Below are positions 8,842-16,926 of a stretch of 31,825 nucleotides of DNA, piece by piece. A program made the position numbers and the translations under genes. Numbering within the stretch: the first letter of the stretch is position 1; every line of letters starts with the position of its first letter. Source of the stretch: Flavobacteriaceae bacterium UBA3078 (GTDB taxonomy: Bacteria > Bacteroidota > Bacteroidia > Flavobacteriales > Flavobacteriaceae); NCBI GenBank assembly GCA_002366675.1, contig DFBO01000125.1, positions 1 through 31,825 on the forward strand, in the 5' to 3' direction. A model generated the notes under the pieces. That model did no database searches and had not been told where the DNA came from. It saw only the letters and a program-made list of their open reading frames with translations.

Positions 8842-9831
8842 TTATAAGGTGTTAAGATATTCACGTATTAAATCGTAACCTTCAGGATGCATCATGGTTG
8901 TGCCAATTAAAGGCATGCTCACTCCTTCGTAATAAAAAGACATTCTCGTATCAATATTCAGTTTATCTTCAAATATATAAGAATCTACAAAAGGTGTGTC
9001 ATAAGACAATCTTAAGTAAGATTGGTCTCCACAAAATCCACCTTCACTATGGCAGTGTGCACAATTCATATCAAAATATCCTCTGGCACGTTCTTCTAAA
9101 GTATAATTAACAGCATCTTCCCAATTTGGTAAAACAGTAACTTGTGATGCGTCAGTTAAATTGCTTAAATAATTATTAGAAATCCAATCTTCCAATTGGT
9201 TGTTACCATTTAAAGCTCTTAATCTAGGTCCAATAGGTGTAATAATATTGCTGTTATTATGGCAATCGATACATTGTTGAGCAGAAGGAATAGCGTAGTC
9301 TATATTTACTGTGTCTCCATTAGTGTCTAAATAACTTACTGCAACATTGCTAGTTGTATTGTCTAATACAGCATCTGTTTGATCTGCATTCCACTTATAA
9401 TTTCCTAATTCCCAAATGCCATTCTTCAAAATTAAAACACGAGTCTCAATTATTTGTTTTCCTTCAGATTCGTCTCTTTCATTATTTAAATAATAAAATG
9501 TTTTTGCCATAACGGTATTGTCTGGAAAATTTGGAAAACCATCATCTACATATTCCATAGATGTTCCTGTAGGAAGAGCTAAAATACGTTGTTTATGTGC
9601 GTAATCTGTAAAAAGTATTGTATTTAAGTTGTAGATAAAAGCACGATTGCTAGGTTCTAAATCGGTTAAATTTTCCGTAAATAAATTAAGCTCAGATAAA
9701 TTAGGCATAAATTCTGGAACAACTTCAGGTGTTTCTTCTGGAGGAATTGGAGAATAAATAGTGTCATCGGCATCCTTAGAACATGATATGATTAGGAAGC
9801 TTAGCGCTGCCAAATAGATTAATTTTTTCAT
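8842..9831 (-). CDS. Diheme c-type cytochrome lipoprotein, SO2930-like family
   Basis: The protein is 329 residues with a lipoprotein signal ending LSFLIISC (Cys17), so it is probably anchored in an outer or inner membrane leaflet facing the periplasm or surface. Two c-type haem sites are present: CIDCH (187-191) and CAHCH (257-261). Other features are the GPRLRALN stretch after haem 1, GYFDMNCAHCH at haem 2 and a C-terminal SMPLIGTTMMHPEGYDLI, where Met or His could supply distal ligands. This pattern fits the SO2930/HNE_0200 diheme family, known by name but poorly characterised and often found near a parallel beta-helix protein. No such partner is adjacent here. The function is presumed electron transfer, with the donor and acceptor unknown. 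The charged linker (20-45) is Pro/Glu-rich. Confidence 0.8.
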   Translation of the reverse strand: MKKLIYLAALSFLIISCSKDADDTIYSPIPPEETPEVVPEFMPNLSELNLFTENLTDLEPSNRAFIYNLNTILFTDYAHKQRILALPTGTSMEYVDDGFPNFPDNTVMAKTFYYLNNERDESEGKQIIETRVLILKNGIWELGNYKWNADQTDAVLDNTTSNVAVSYLDTNGDTVNIDYAIPSAQQCIDCHNNSNIITPIGPRLRALNGNNQLEDWISNNYLSNLTDASQVTVLPNWEDAVNYTLEERARGYFDMNCAHCHSEGGFCGDQSYLRLSYDTPFVDSYIFEDKLNIDTRMSFYYEGVSMPLIGTTMMHPEGYDLIREYLNTL

Positions 9832-9996
9832 TTTAAGATTTGATATTTTTTTTGAGATAGTGAAAATAATAAAAATGTTTTATGATTGATTAAAAATTCG
9901 ATAAAAATCTGATTTATATTGTGTAAGCACACTTTTTAAGAAGCAAACAGTCAAAAATTTGAACTCGTAATTTGAAGCTTATGTTTTAATAAAACC

Positions 9997-10004
9997 TATT
10001 TTTG
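9997..10004 (+). promoter_or_regulatory. Candidate -7 element TATTTTTG directly before the SprT-like gene
   Basis: It matches the Bacteroidota -7 consensus TAnnTTTG. A TTG at 9972-9974 lies 22 bases upstream, which is a little long for the -33 element. Only four bases separate the element from the ATG at 10009, so the transcript would be leaderless or nearly so if this is used. Confidence 0.4.
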
Positions 10005-10008
10005 CTTT

Positions 10009-10608
10009 ATGGAAAAGACCTTAAAACCCTTTGTGCAAGATAAAGCTTTAACTCAAGTTTTAGAGCTTTTAAAGTACGATAATTTAACGGTTAAGGTAAA
10101 GAATGAAAGAAAAACTAGGCATGGAGATTACAGACAATTGCCAAACGGAAGGCATGAAATAACGGTTAATTCTAATTTAAACTCTTATCGGTTTTTAATA
10201 ACTTTGATACATGAGATAGCACATTTTGAAGCCTATAATTCTTATGGGAAAACAATAAAACCTCATGGAAAAGAATGGAAATACACCTTTCAACGATTGA
10301 TGTTACCTTTTTTAAATCCAACAATTTTTCCTAAGGACTTATTACCTCTTTTGGCAAATCATTTTAAAAACCCAAAAGCAAGTAGTGATACAGATACTAA
10401 GTTATCTCTAGCCTTAAAACTGTTTGATGAACCAAATAACAAAACGTTTGTTTTTGAAATTCCATTAGGGACTTATTTTAAACTTTATAATGGAAAAATT
10501 TTTAAAAAAGGGAATTCTCGAGTAAAACGTATAGAATGTGTTGAAATAAGTACTGGAAAATTGTATCTTTTCAATCCGAATGCAGAAGTGGAGCTGTTGA
10601 AAGATTAA
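10009..10608 (+). CDS. SprT-like zinc metallopeptidase domain protein
   Basis: This is a 199-residue cytosolic protein with no signal peptide or membrane segment. The zinc motif HEIAH lies at 68-72 (LITLIHEIAHFEAY), with a third ligand likely at His86 in KPHGKEWK, the spacing and context of SprT/Spartan-like domains. Glu69 would be catalytic. The C-terminal zinc ribbon of many SprT proteins is absent: only one Cys is seen in the C-terminal part. That half instead has a short beta-rich segment (KLYNGKIFKKG, RVKRIECVEI). Substrate unknown; Spartan relatives digest DNA-protein crosslinks, but this cannot be assumed for the bacterial branch. Fifty-one bases separate it from the manC-type gene downstream. 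Confidence 0.8.
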   Translation: MEKTLKPFVQDKALTQVLELLKYDNLTVKVKNERKTRHGDYRQLPNGRHEITVNSNLNSYRFLITLIHEIAHFEAYNSYGKTIKPHGKEWKYTFQRLMLPFLNPTIFPKDLLPLLANHFKNPKASSDTDTKLSLALKLFDEPNNKTFVFEIPLGTYFKLYNGKIFKKGNSRVKRIECVEISTGKLYLFNPNAEVELLKD

Positions 10609-10659
10609 CCATAAATAATTTAATGGATTCCTTTTTATTGATAATAAAATAAATTTTTA

Positions 10660-11739
10660 ATGAACAAAAATTATTATGCCATTTTAATGGCAGGTGGTGT
10701 AGGCTCAAGATTTTGGCCAGTAAGCACTCAAGATTTTCCGAAGCAATTTCACGATATGTTAGGAACTGGAGACACCTTAATTCAAAAAACATTTCAAAGA
10801 CTGTCTAAACTTATTCCAAAGGAAAATATTTTCATATTAACCAACGCACGCTATAACGATTTGGTTTTTCAACAATTACCAGAAGTTACAAAACGTCAAG
10901 TGGTTTTAGAGCCAGCCATGAGAAATACTGCACCTTGTATTTTGTATGCTGCTTTAAAAATTCAGAAAGAAAACCCAGATGCCTTAATGATAGTTGCTCC
11001 AAGCGATCATTGGATAGAAGATGAGCAAGCTTTTACAGATAATGTGCAACAAGCTTTTGATTATTGTTCAAGTAACGATGCCTTAATGACGCTTGGAATT
11101 AAGCCAACGTTTCCAAATACAGGTTATGGTTATATTGAGTATAATACTTCTTTTGAAACAGATATAAAGCAGGTCAATCAGTTTAGAGAAAAGCCAGATT
11201 ATGAAACTGCTAAAAAGTTTTTAGAACAAGGTAATTTTTTATGGAATGCTGGGATTTTTATGTGGCATGTAAAACACGTAATTGAAGCATTTAGGAGGAA
11301 TCAAGAAGAGTTATTTCAACTTTTCGAAAAAGGGATACCTGTTTATAATACGGAAGATGAAGATGATTTTATAAATAAAAATTATGGAAAAGCAGAAAAC
11401 ATTTCTGTGGATTATGCCATTATGGAATCTTCAAAAAACGTCTTTGTTATTCCCGCAACTTTCGATTGGAATGATTTGGGAACTTGGGGAAGTTTATACG
11501 ATAAACTAGATAAAGACCAAGATCAAAATGCTGTAGTAAATGCAAAAACGTTATTAGAAGACACATCTGGAAATATGATAAAAACCAAAAAAGATAAAGT
11601 TGTGGTTATTGATGGTTTGAAAGATTATATTATTGTGGATAAAGATGACGTGTTGTTAATATATCCTAAAGCTAAAGAACAGGATATTAAAAAGGTTCTT
11701 AATAAAGTAAAAGATGCATTTGGAAATAATTTGGGTTAG
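10660..11739 (+). CDS. manC: Mannose-1-phosphate guanylyltransferase
   Basis: The 359 residues form a single nucleotidyltransferase domain without the C-terminal isomerase of bifunctional ManC/AlgA. The activating loop AGGVGSRFWPVS is at 11-22, with PKQF (27-30) carrying the catalytic Lys. EPAMRNTAP (84-92) and APSDHW (113-118) are typical of GDP-mannose pyrophosphorylases, and FREKPD (175-180) is the sugar-phosphate signature. It makes GDP-mannose from GTP and mannose-1-phosphate for capsule, exopolysaccharide, lipopolysaccharide or glycoprotein synthesis. No glycosyltransferase or GDP-mannose-modifying gene is adjacent, so it seems to be a stand-alone housekeeping copy. The symbol is given by family. 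Confidence 0.92.
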   Translation: MNKNYYAILMAGGVGSRFWPVSTQDFPKQFHDMLGTGDTLIQKTFQRLSKLIPKENIFILTNARYNDLVFQQLPEVTKRQVVLEPAMRNTAPCILYAALKIQKENPDALMIVAPSDHWIEDEQAFTDNVQQAFDYCSSNDALMTLGIKPTFPNTGYGYIEYNTSFETDIKQVNQFREKPDYETAKKFLEQGNFLWNAGIFMWHVKHVIEAFRRNQEELFQLFEKGIPVYNTEDEDDFINKNYGKAENISVDYAIMESSKNVFVIPATFDWNDLGTWGSLYDKLDKDQDQNAVVNAKTLLEDTSGNMIKTKKDKVVVIDGLKDYIIVDKDDVLLIYPKAKEQDIKKVLNKVKDAFGNNLG

Positions 11740-11827
11740 GCTTTAAAAGTTTATCACCAAATATCTTTAAATATCATTCAATGAGTTTAATTTATATATT
11801 AGCATCAAGATTATAATTACAAATTGT

Positions 11828-13318
11828 ATGGAAGAAAGTAAATTTAATTTTTCTGAAGAAGAAGCTAAGAAAGACCAAGCAATTCAAGAATCTAAGAAAG
11901 ATCAAGCAGTTGAAGAATCTAAAAAAGCTGTCACCAAAGATGCAAGAGGTTTATTTCAAAATGTAAAAAAGTTTTTACTAGAGCTATTAGATTTTAGAGA
12001 AGATACAGATAGAGAAGAAACCGTAGAAGCCATAAAAAAGGATATATCTTTTAAAGGAGCTACAGCATGGATTTTAGTTTGTTCTATATTTGTAGCATCT
12101 ATTGGATTAAATGCTAACTCTACAGCTGTTGTAATTGGAGCCATGTTAATTTCTCCTTTAATGGGACCCATTTTAGGAATAGGACTATCAGTAGCAGTTA
12201 ATGATATTGATACCATGAAGAAGTCGCTAATAAATTTAGTGACTATGATTGTATTGAGTTTATTAACAGCCTTCTTGTTTTTCTGGTTGTTCCCATTAAG
12301 TGAAGATACTTCAGAGCTTTTAGGAAGAGTTAAACCAGATATTCGCGATGTTCTAATTGCCTTTTTTGGTGGATCAGCATTAATGATTGCGCGAACTAAA
12401 AAAGGAACCATTGCATCTGTAATTTTTGGTGTTGCTATTGCTACAGCCTTAATGCCACCATTATGTACAGCAGGCTATGGTTTAGCTAAAGCAAACTGGC
12501 CATATTTTTTTGGAGCCATGTATTTATTTACCATTAACACCATTTTTATTGCATTAGCTGCATTTGTTGTTATAAAGGTTTTACGATTTCCAATGCTTAA
12601 ATACGCTAATTCTAAAAAGAGAAAACGAATTGCTAGATTAGCATCATTGCTTGCACTTGTTGTAATGGTTCCTGCAGTTTGGACTTTTTGGACTGTTTTG
12701 AAGGAGAGTAATTTTAATACTGAAGTTAAAAACTATATTGATAATGAATTGAAAGCCTTACCACAGTTTGAGTACATAAAAAAGAACACAACTTATGATT
12801 ATAATGATGGGGATTCTTATGTGGCATTTAATACATATGGATTAGATGAAATACCTGAGTCTACCATTAATTTATTGAAGAGCAGAAAGTCTGCTTACCC
12901 AACTTTAGATAATACACGCGTAATATTTAATCAGAACAGACCCGATAAGCAGTTTGATAATTTGAAGTATATGGAACAGTTGAGGTTAAGAGATTCTTTG
13001 GATTTAATTAAACAAGATCAAAAAATTGCCTATCTCGAAGAACGAGAAAAAAAACTTTCAAAAATAGAGAGTAAAATGATTCCTTTTGATCAAGTATTAA
13101 AAGAGGTTAAGATTAATTACGAGGCTTTAGAAAAGTTTAGCTATGCTTATGAGATTTCTTCAAATTTCGAGAAGATTGATACTGTTTCTGTTATTCAAGT
13201 AAAATGGGATAAATCAAAAATTAAAAGGAATAGTATTTCAAATGAAGAAGATAAATTAAGTCGTTGGTTAAAAGTAAAATTAAAACTAGATACTTTGGTT
13301 GTGAGACGTGAGAACTAA
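11828..13318 (+). CDS. DUF389 family integral membrane protein
   Basis: This is a 496-residue protein. Residues 10-36 contain short charged repeats (KKDQAIQES, KKDQAVEES). The DUF389 core follows: SIGLNANSTAVVIGAMLISPLMGPI is diagnostic, with about seven hydrophobic segments near 78-96, 100-122, 132-155, 172-188, 193-217, 226-250 and 268-290. The C-terminal 200 residues are soluble, with a Lys/Glu-rich coiled-coil-like stretch around 385-415. The molecular role of the family is not established as far as I know. The gap of 88 bases after manC leaves co-transcription open. It ends 40 bases before the convergent ABC ATPase gene, with no convincing terminator between them. Confidence 0.88.
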   Translation: MEESKFNFSEEEAKKDQAIQESKKDQAVEESKKAVTKDARGLFQNVKKFLLELLDFREDTDREETVEAIKKDISFKGATAWILVCSIFVASIGLNANSTAVVIGAMLISPLMGPILGIGLSVAVNDIDTMKKSLINLVTMIVLSLLTAFLFFWLFPLSEDTSELLGRVKPDIRDVLIAFFGGSALMIARTKKGTIASVIFGVAIATALMPPLCTAGYGLAKANWPYFFGAMYLFTINTIFIALAAFVVIKVLRFPMLKYANSKKRKRIARLASLLALVVMVPAVWTFWTVLKESNFNTEVKNYIDNELKALPQFEYIKKNTTYDYNDGDSYVAFNTYGLDEIPESTINLLKSRKSAYPTLDNTRVIFNQNRPDKQFDNLKYMEQLRLRDSLDLIKQDQKIAYLEEREKKLSKIESKMIPFDQVLKEVKINYEALEKFSYAYEISSNFEKIDTVSVIQVKWDKSKIKRNSISNEEDKLSRWLKVKLKLDTLVVRREN

Positions 13319-13358
13319 TTTTAAAAGAGTTTAAGAGTAATCAATATATGTATTATAT

Positions 13359-14126
13359 TCATTGTCTCTCTTCCAGATACATTTGGCGTACTTTTTTGAA
13401 CAATTCAGAAGAATAAACAAAATCGGTAACGACTTCATTATCAGTTTTAAAAATTGTTTCTTTAGAACCTTCCCAGGCTTTTATACCATCTTTTAGGAAT
13501 ACAATTTTTTCACCAATTTCCATAACAGAGTTCATGTCATGAGAGTTTATGACAGTTGTAATATTATACTCATCTGTAATTTCCTGAATTAAATTATCTA
13601 TAACAATAGCGGTTTTTGGGTCTAAACCAGAATTTGGTTCATCGCAAAATAAATACTTAGGTTTGTTTACAATTGCTCGAGCAATGGCAACCCTTTTTTG
13701 CATACCACCAGATGCTTCACTTGGCATTTTTTTATGAGCATTTGCAAGATTAACACGTTTTAAAACAAAATCTGCACGATCTTCCATTTCACTTTTACTT
13801 TGTTTTGTAAACATGCGTAAAGGAAACATGACGTTTTCTAAAATAGTCATCGAATCAAATAAAGCACTACCTTGAAATACCATGCCCATTTCAGAACGAA
13901 GATTTCTTTTTTCATTGCTGTTTAATTCAGAATAGATTTTTCCATCGTAAGAAATAACACCTTCTTCTGGATGAAATAACCCTAATAAACATTTTAAAAA
14001 AACGGTTTTACCAGAGCCACTTTGTCCAATTACTAAACTAGTTTTACCATTTTCAAAAGTTGTAGTAATACCTTTTAGAATATGTGCATCACTAAACGAT
14101 TTATGTAAATTTTTCACCTCTATCAT
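13359..14126 (-). CDS. ABC transporter ATPase, MlaF-like (lipid transport)
   Basis: The 255-residue protein has a full nucleotide-binding domain: Walker A GQSGSGKT (34-41), signature SGGMQKRVAIARA (139-151) and Walker B YLFCDEP (158-164) followed by NSGLDPKTA. The SGGMQKR form of the signature, and CDEPNSGLDP rather than the more usual DEPTSALDP, are typical of the Mla/Ttg2 (MCE-associated) ATPases that power phospholipid transport between membranes. Its ATG lies within a 4-base overlap with the end of the MlaE-like permease gene, so the two are translationally coupled. No MCE (MlaD) gene follows; the next gene is convergent. Confidence 0.9.
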   Translation of the reverse strand: MIEVKNLHKSFSDAHILKGITTTFENGKTSLVIGQSGSGKTVFLKCLLGLFHPEEGVISYDGKIYSELNSNEKRNLRSEMGMVFQGSALFDSMTILENVMFPLRMFTKQSKSEMEDRADFVLKRVNLANAHKKMPSEASGGMQKRVAIARAIVNKPKYLFCDEPNSGLDPKTAIVIDNLIQEITDEYNITTVINSHDMNSVMEIGEKIVFLKDGIKAWEGSKETIFKTDNEVVTDFVYSSELFKKVRQMYLEERQ

Positions 14127-14863
14127 GAACTTAGTAACATTTGAGTTAATATATAGTTAGATAGAATGATAACAACACTTGTCCAAACAAAAGCTGTTGT
14201 GCTTGCTTTTCCAACCTCTAAAGCGCCACCTTTCATAAAATACCCATGAAAAGATGGAACTGTAGCTAAAAAGAAAGCAAAGACAAAGGTTTTTATAAAG
14301 GCATAAGTTATATGAAATGGTATAAAATCCATTTGAATTCCAATAATATAATCTTCGAGAGTGCTAAATCCTCCGTAAATACAGGCAGCCATACCTCCAA
14401 GAATTCCTAAAAACATTGCTATAGAAATTACAAATGGGTAAAGCATTAATGCAACAAATTTTGGAAATACAAGATAGTTAATGGCATTTATTCCCATAAC
14501 TTCAAGAGCATCTATTTGTTCGGTAACACGCATGGTACCTATACTAGAAGTTATAAAAGAGCCAACTTTTCCAGCCATGATTATGGAAATAAAAGTAGGA
14601 GCAAATTCTAATATTACAGATTGCCTAGTCGCAAAACCAACCAAATATTTAGGTATTAGTGGATTGGTTATATTTAAAGCCGTTTGAATAGTTACAACTC
14701 CACCTACGAAAAAAGAAATAAATGCTACAATACCAAGCGAACCAATTATTAAATCGTCTATATCTTTAAAGATAAGTGTTCTCATCACAGACCATTTAGT
14801 TGGTTTGCGAAACATATCTTTAATCATTATAAAATAAGCACCAATATTATGGAGGTAAGTCAT
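14123..14863 (-). CDS. MlaE-like ABC transporter permease
   Basis: This is a 246-residue membrane protein of MlaE type. It has an N-terminal amphipathic region, then about five hydrophobic segments: IGSLGIVAFISFFVGGVVT, the stretch around FAPTFISIIMAGKVG, LMLYPFVISIAMFLGILGG, TYAFIKTFVFAFFLATVPS and a C-terminal segment. The MlaE family features GSFITSSIGTMRVTEQIDALEVMG and a conserved loop before FPKFVALML are visible. It forms the membrane part of a phospholipid (intermembrane lipid traffic) transporter with the downstream ATPase. It is the first gene of a two-gene minus-strand operon, divergent from the alkaline phosphatase gene. Confidence 0.92.
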   Translation of the reverse strand: MTYLHNIGAYFIMIKDMFRKPTKWSVMRTLIFKDIDDLIIGSLGIVAFISFFVGGVVTIQTALNITNPLIPKYLVGFATRQSVILEFAPTFISIIMAGKVGSFITSSIGTMRVTEQIDALEVMGINAINYLVFPKFVALMLYPFVISIAMFLGILGGMAACIYGGFSTLEDYIIGIQMDFIPFHITYAFIKTFVFAFFLATVPSFHGYFMKGGALEVGKASTTAFVWTSVVIILSNYILTQMLLSS

Positions 14864-14943
14864 AAATTAATTTGTTCCTGCTAAAGTATAAAAAACTGTG
14901 ACTATTTTAACCTTAATTTTAAATTATGATATATTAAAATGCC

Positions 14944-14951
14944 TATTTTTG
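14944..14951 (+). promoter_or_regulatory. Candidate -7 element TATTTTTG upstream of the alkaline phosphatase gene
   Basis: It matches TAnnTTTG with 22 bases to the ATG. The ten bases CCTATTTTTG are identical to those before the SprT-like gene. No good TTG is seen at the -33 distance. Confidence 0.4.
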
Positions 14952-14973
14952 AGCTTTAAATAGAATACATAAA

Positions 14974-16659
14974 ATGAAGAAACTAATCCTATTCCTTAGT
15001 CTAGTACTATTAAATATTTCATGTAAGTCCCAAAACGAAACAATTGTTTATAAAGATAAGGTTGTTGTTTCCCAAGTTAATCCTAAGTTGGTTGTAGGTA
15101 TTGTGGTTGATCAAATGCGATATGATTACTTAACCCGTTTTTATAATAAATATGGTGAAGGTGGTTTTAAAAGAATGATGAATGAAGGTTATAATTGTAA
15201 AAACAACCATTTTAATTACATACCAACAAAAACAGGGCCAGGACATACTTCCATCTATACTGGAACTACACCAAAATATAATGGTATTATAGGAAACGAT
15301 TGGTTTGATAAAAACTTAAATAAAAAAGTAAATTGTGTTGAAGATAATTCTGTTCAACCTATTGGCACAAGTAGTAACGATGGAAAAAAATCACCTAAAA
15401 GAATGCTTACTACTACATTTGCTGATGAAAACAGATTGTTTACTCAAATGAGAGGTAAAACTATTGGAATTTCTCTTAAACACAGAGGAGCTATTTTGCC
15501 AGCAGGACATACTGCAAATGCAGCTTACTGGTTAGATTACAAGCATGAAGGAGCAGGAAATTGGATTACGAGTTCGTTTTACATGAATAATTTGCCAAAA
15601 TGGGTTCAGGATTTTAATACCTCTACAATTACAGAGTCTTATTTTAAAGAATGGAATACACTCTATCCAATAGACACATACACAGAAAGTGGAAGTGATT
15701 TAAATATGTTTGAAAGAAAATTTAAAGGGAAAGAATCTGCTACATTTCCTTATAATTTAGAAGCATTAAAGAGTTTAAATGGAAATTTTAAAATAATAGC
15801 TGAATCTCCTTATGGAAATAGCTTGACAACAGATTTTGCATTAGCTGCTATTGATGGTGAGCAATTAGGTCAAGATGAGTTTACTGATGTGTTAACTATT
15901 AGCTATTCTAGTACAGATAAAATAGGTCATGATTTTGGAGTAAACTCTAAAGAAGTTGAAGACACATATATTCGTTTAGATTTAGAAATTGAAAGACTTT
16001 TAAAATATTTAGATGAGAAAGTTGGAGTAGGTGAGTATACAATTTTTTTAACATCGGATCATGGAGCACCAGATGTTCCAGCCTATTTAAAGTCTGAAAA
16101 AATTCCTTCAGGACTTTTTGATGAAAGTGCGATGTTTGATGATATTAACGAACTGTTGCATAAAAAATATGGTGCACCAGGTCTGTTGCTAAGCAGAATT
16201 AACAATCAATTATTTTTTAACCATGCATTAATTGAGAAAAAGAGTTTAGACCTTCAGTTGATAAAGCAAACAGCAGCAAATGCCTTATTAAAATACGATT
16301 TAATTGATAAGGTGTTTATTACTTCAGAGATAAATATATTTGAAAACATTAATGGTTATGTAGAAAGTATGTTAGCTAATGGGCATCACCAAAAAAGATC
16401 TGGTGAAGTTTTGTTTGTTTATAAACCAGCTGTTTTTAAAGACACACCATGGAATAGAACTGGAACAGACCATCATTCAGGATTTAATTATGATACTCAC
16501 GTTCCTTTATTATTCTTTGGAAAAGGCATTTTAAAAGGATCTACTATTAATAGAACAGAAATTATTGATATTGCACCTACTATTTCAGCATTATTAGGAA
16601 TTAGTTTTCCAAATGGAACTATAGGAATGCCTTTAGATTTTGTTTTAGAAAAAGACTAA
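14974..16659 (+). CDS. PafA-like alkaline phosphatase lipoprotein
   Basis: The protein is 561 residues with a lipoprotein signal (ending LLNISC, Cys17). The alkaline phosphatase superfamily fold is clear. Residues line up with those of Elizabethkingia PafA: metal ligand Asp46 (VVDQMR), nucleophile Thr87 in TKTGPGHTS, Asn108 in GNDWFD, the Lys169/Arg171 pair in SLKHRGAILPAGH, Asp315 and His319 in STDKIGHDFG, Asp362/His363 in TSDHGAPD and a late His near 500 in GTDHHSG. The KxR pair is the feature that separates PafA-type phosphate monoesterases from related nucleotide pyrophosphatase/phosphodiesterases. The likely role is periplasmic or surface release of phosphate from organic monoesters, independent of high phosphate. 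I saw no Pho-box-like site. Its stop codon abuts that of the convergent acyl-CoA-binding gene with no base between. Confidence 0.92.
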   Translation: MKKLILFLSLVLLNISCKSQNETIVYKDKVVVSQVNPKLVVGIVVDQMRYDYLTRFYNKYGEGGFKRMMNEGYNCKNNHFNYIPTKTGPGHTSIYTGTTPKYNGIIGNDWFDKNLNKKVNCVEDNSVQPIGTSSNDGKKSPKRMLTTTFADENRLFTQMRGKTIGISLKHRGAILPAGHTANAAYWLDYKHEGAGNWITSSFYMNNLPKWVQDFNTSTITESYFKEWNTLYPIDTYTESGSDLNMFERKFKGKESATFPYNLEALKSLNGNFKIIAESPYGNSLTTDFALAAIDGEQLGQDEFTDVLTISYSSTDKIGHDFGVNSKEVEDTYIRLDLEIERLLKYLDEKVGVGEYTIFLTSDHGAPDVPAYLKSEKIPSGLFDESAMFDDINELLHKKYGAPGLLLSRINNQLFFNHALIEKKSLDLQLIKQTAANALLKYDLIDKVFITSEINIFENINGYVESMLANGHHQKRSGEVLFVYKPAVFKDTPWNRTGTDHHSGFNYDTHVPLLFFGKGILKGSTINRTEIIDIAPTISALLGISFPNGTIGMPLDFVLEKD

Positions 16660-16926
16660 TTACTTTCTATAAAGAAAATAATTATTTACAAGTTCGATGT
16701 AAGTTTGTTTCGCCTCATCTTCAGATATATTTTGAATTTGAAACAACGCATTTGTTTTAAAAGCATTAATTATGGGTTTACGGCTACTTGGTCTACCATA
16801 ATTGTTTGTTGCTTTTTTAAAATAAGCATAAAGGCGTAATAAAAAATCTGCAGGGAAAGGTTCTGTATGATCGTTAATTCGATCTACTGCTTCTTTAAAT
16901 GCGATATCTAATTCTTCTGAAGTCAT
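16660..16926 (-). CDS. Acyl-CoA-binding protein (ACBP family)
   Basis: This is an 88-residue, all-helical small protein. The ACBP pattern is visible: FKEAVDRIN at the start of helix 1, LLRLYAYFKKATNNYG (the LklYglyKQAt region that contacts the CoA) in the middle, and SEDEAKQTYIELVNNYF at the end. The usual KwdAW segment is replaced by KPIINAFKTN, so one part of the ligand site is altered. It should bind long-chain acyl-CoA (or acyl thioesters) in the cytosol. It is the last gene of the LUD-cdsA-psd operon. Its ATG overlaps the psd stop by one base (TAATG), pointing to translational coupling and a role in phospholipid synthesis. Confidence 0.85.
   Translation of the reverse strand: MTSEELDIAFKEAVDRINDHTEPFPADFLLRLYAYFKKATNNYGRPSSRKPIINAFKTNALFQIQNISEDEAKQTYIELVNNYFLYRK

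Noticed and set aside
9921..9937. GTGT-AAGC-ACAC followed by TTTTT, terminator-like, in the divergent gap between the cytochrome and SprT-like genes.
   Set aside because: The stem is only four base pairs, and no gene ends here on either strand, since both neighbours start from this gap.
11956..12411. A 151-residue minus-strand frame inside the DUF389 gene.
   Set aside because: It is antisense to a well-conserved membrane core and has no recognisable family pattern or start context.
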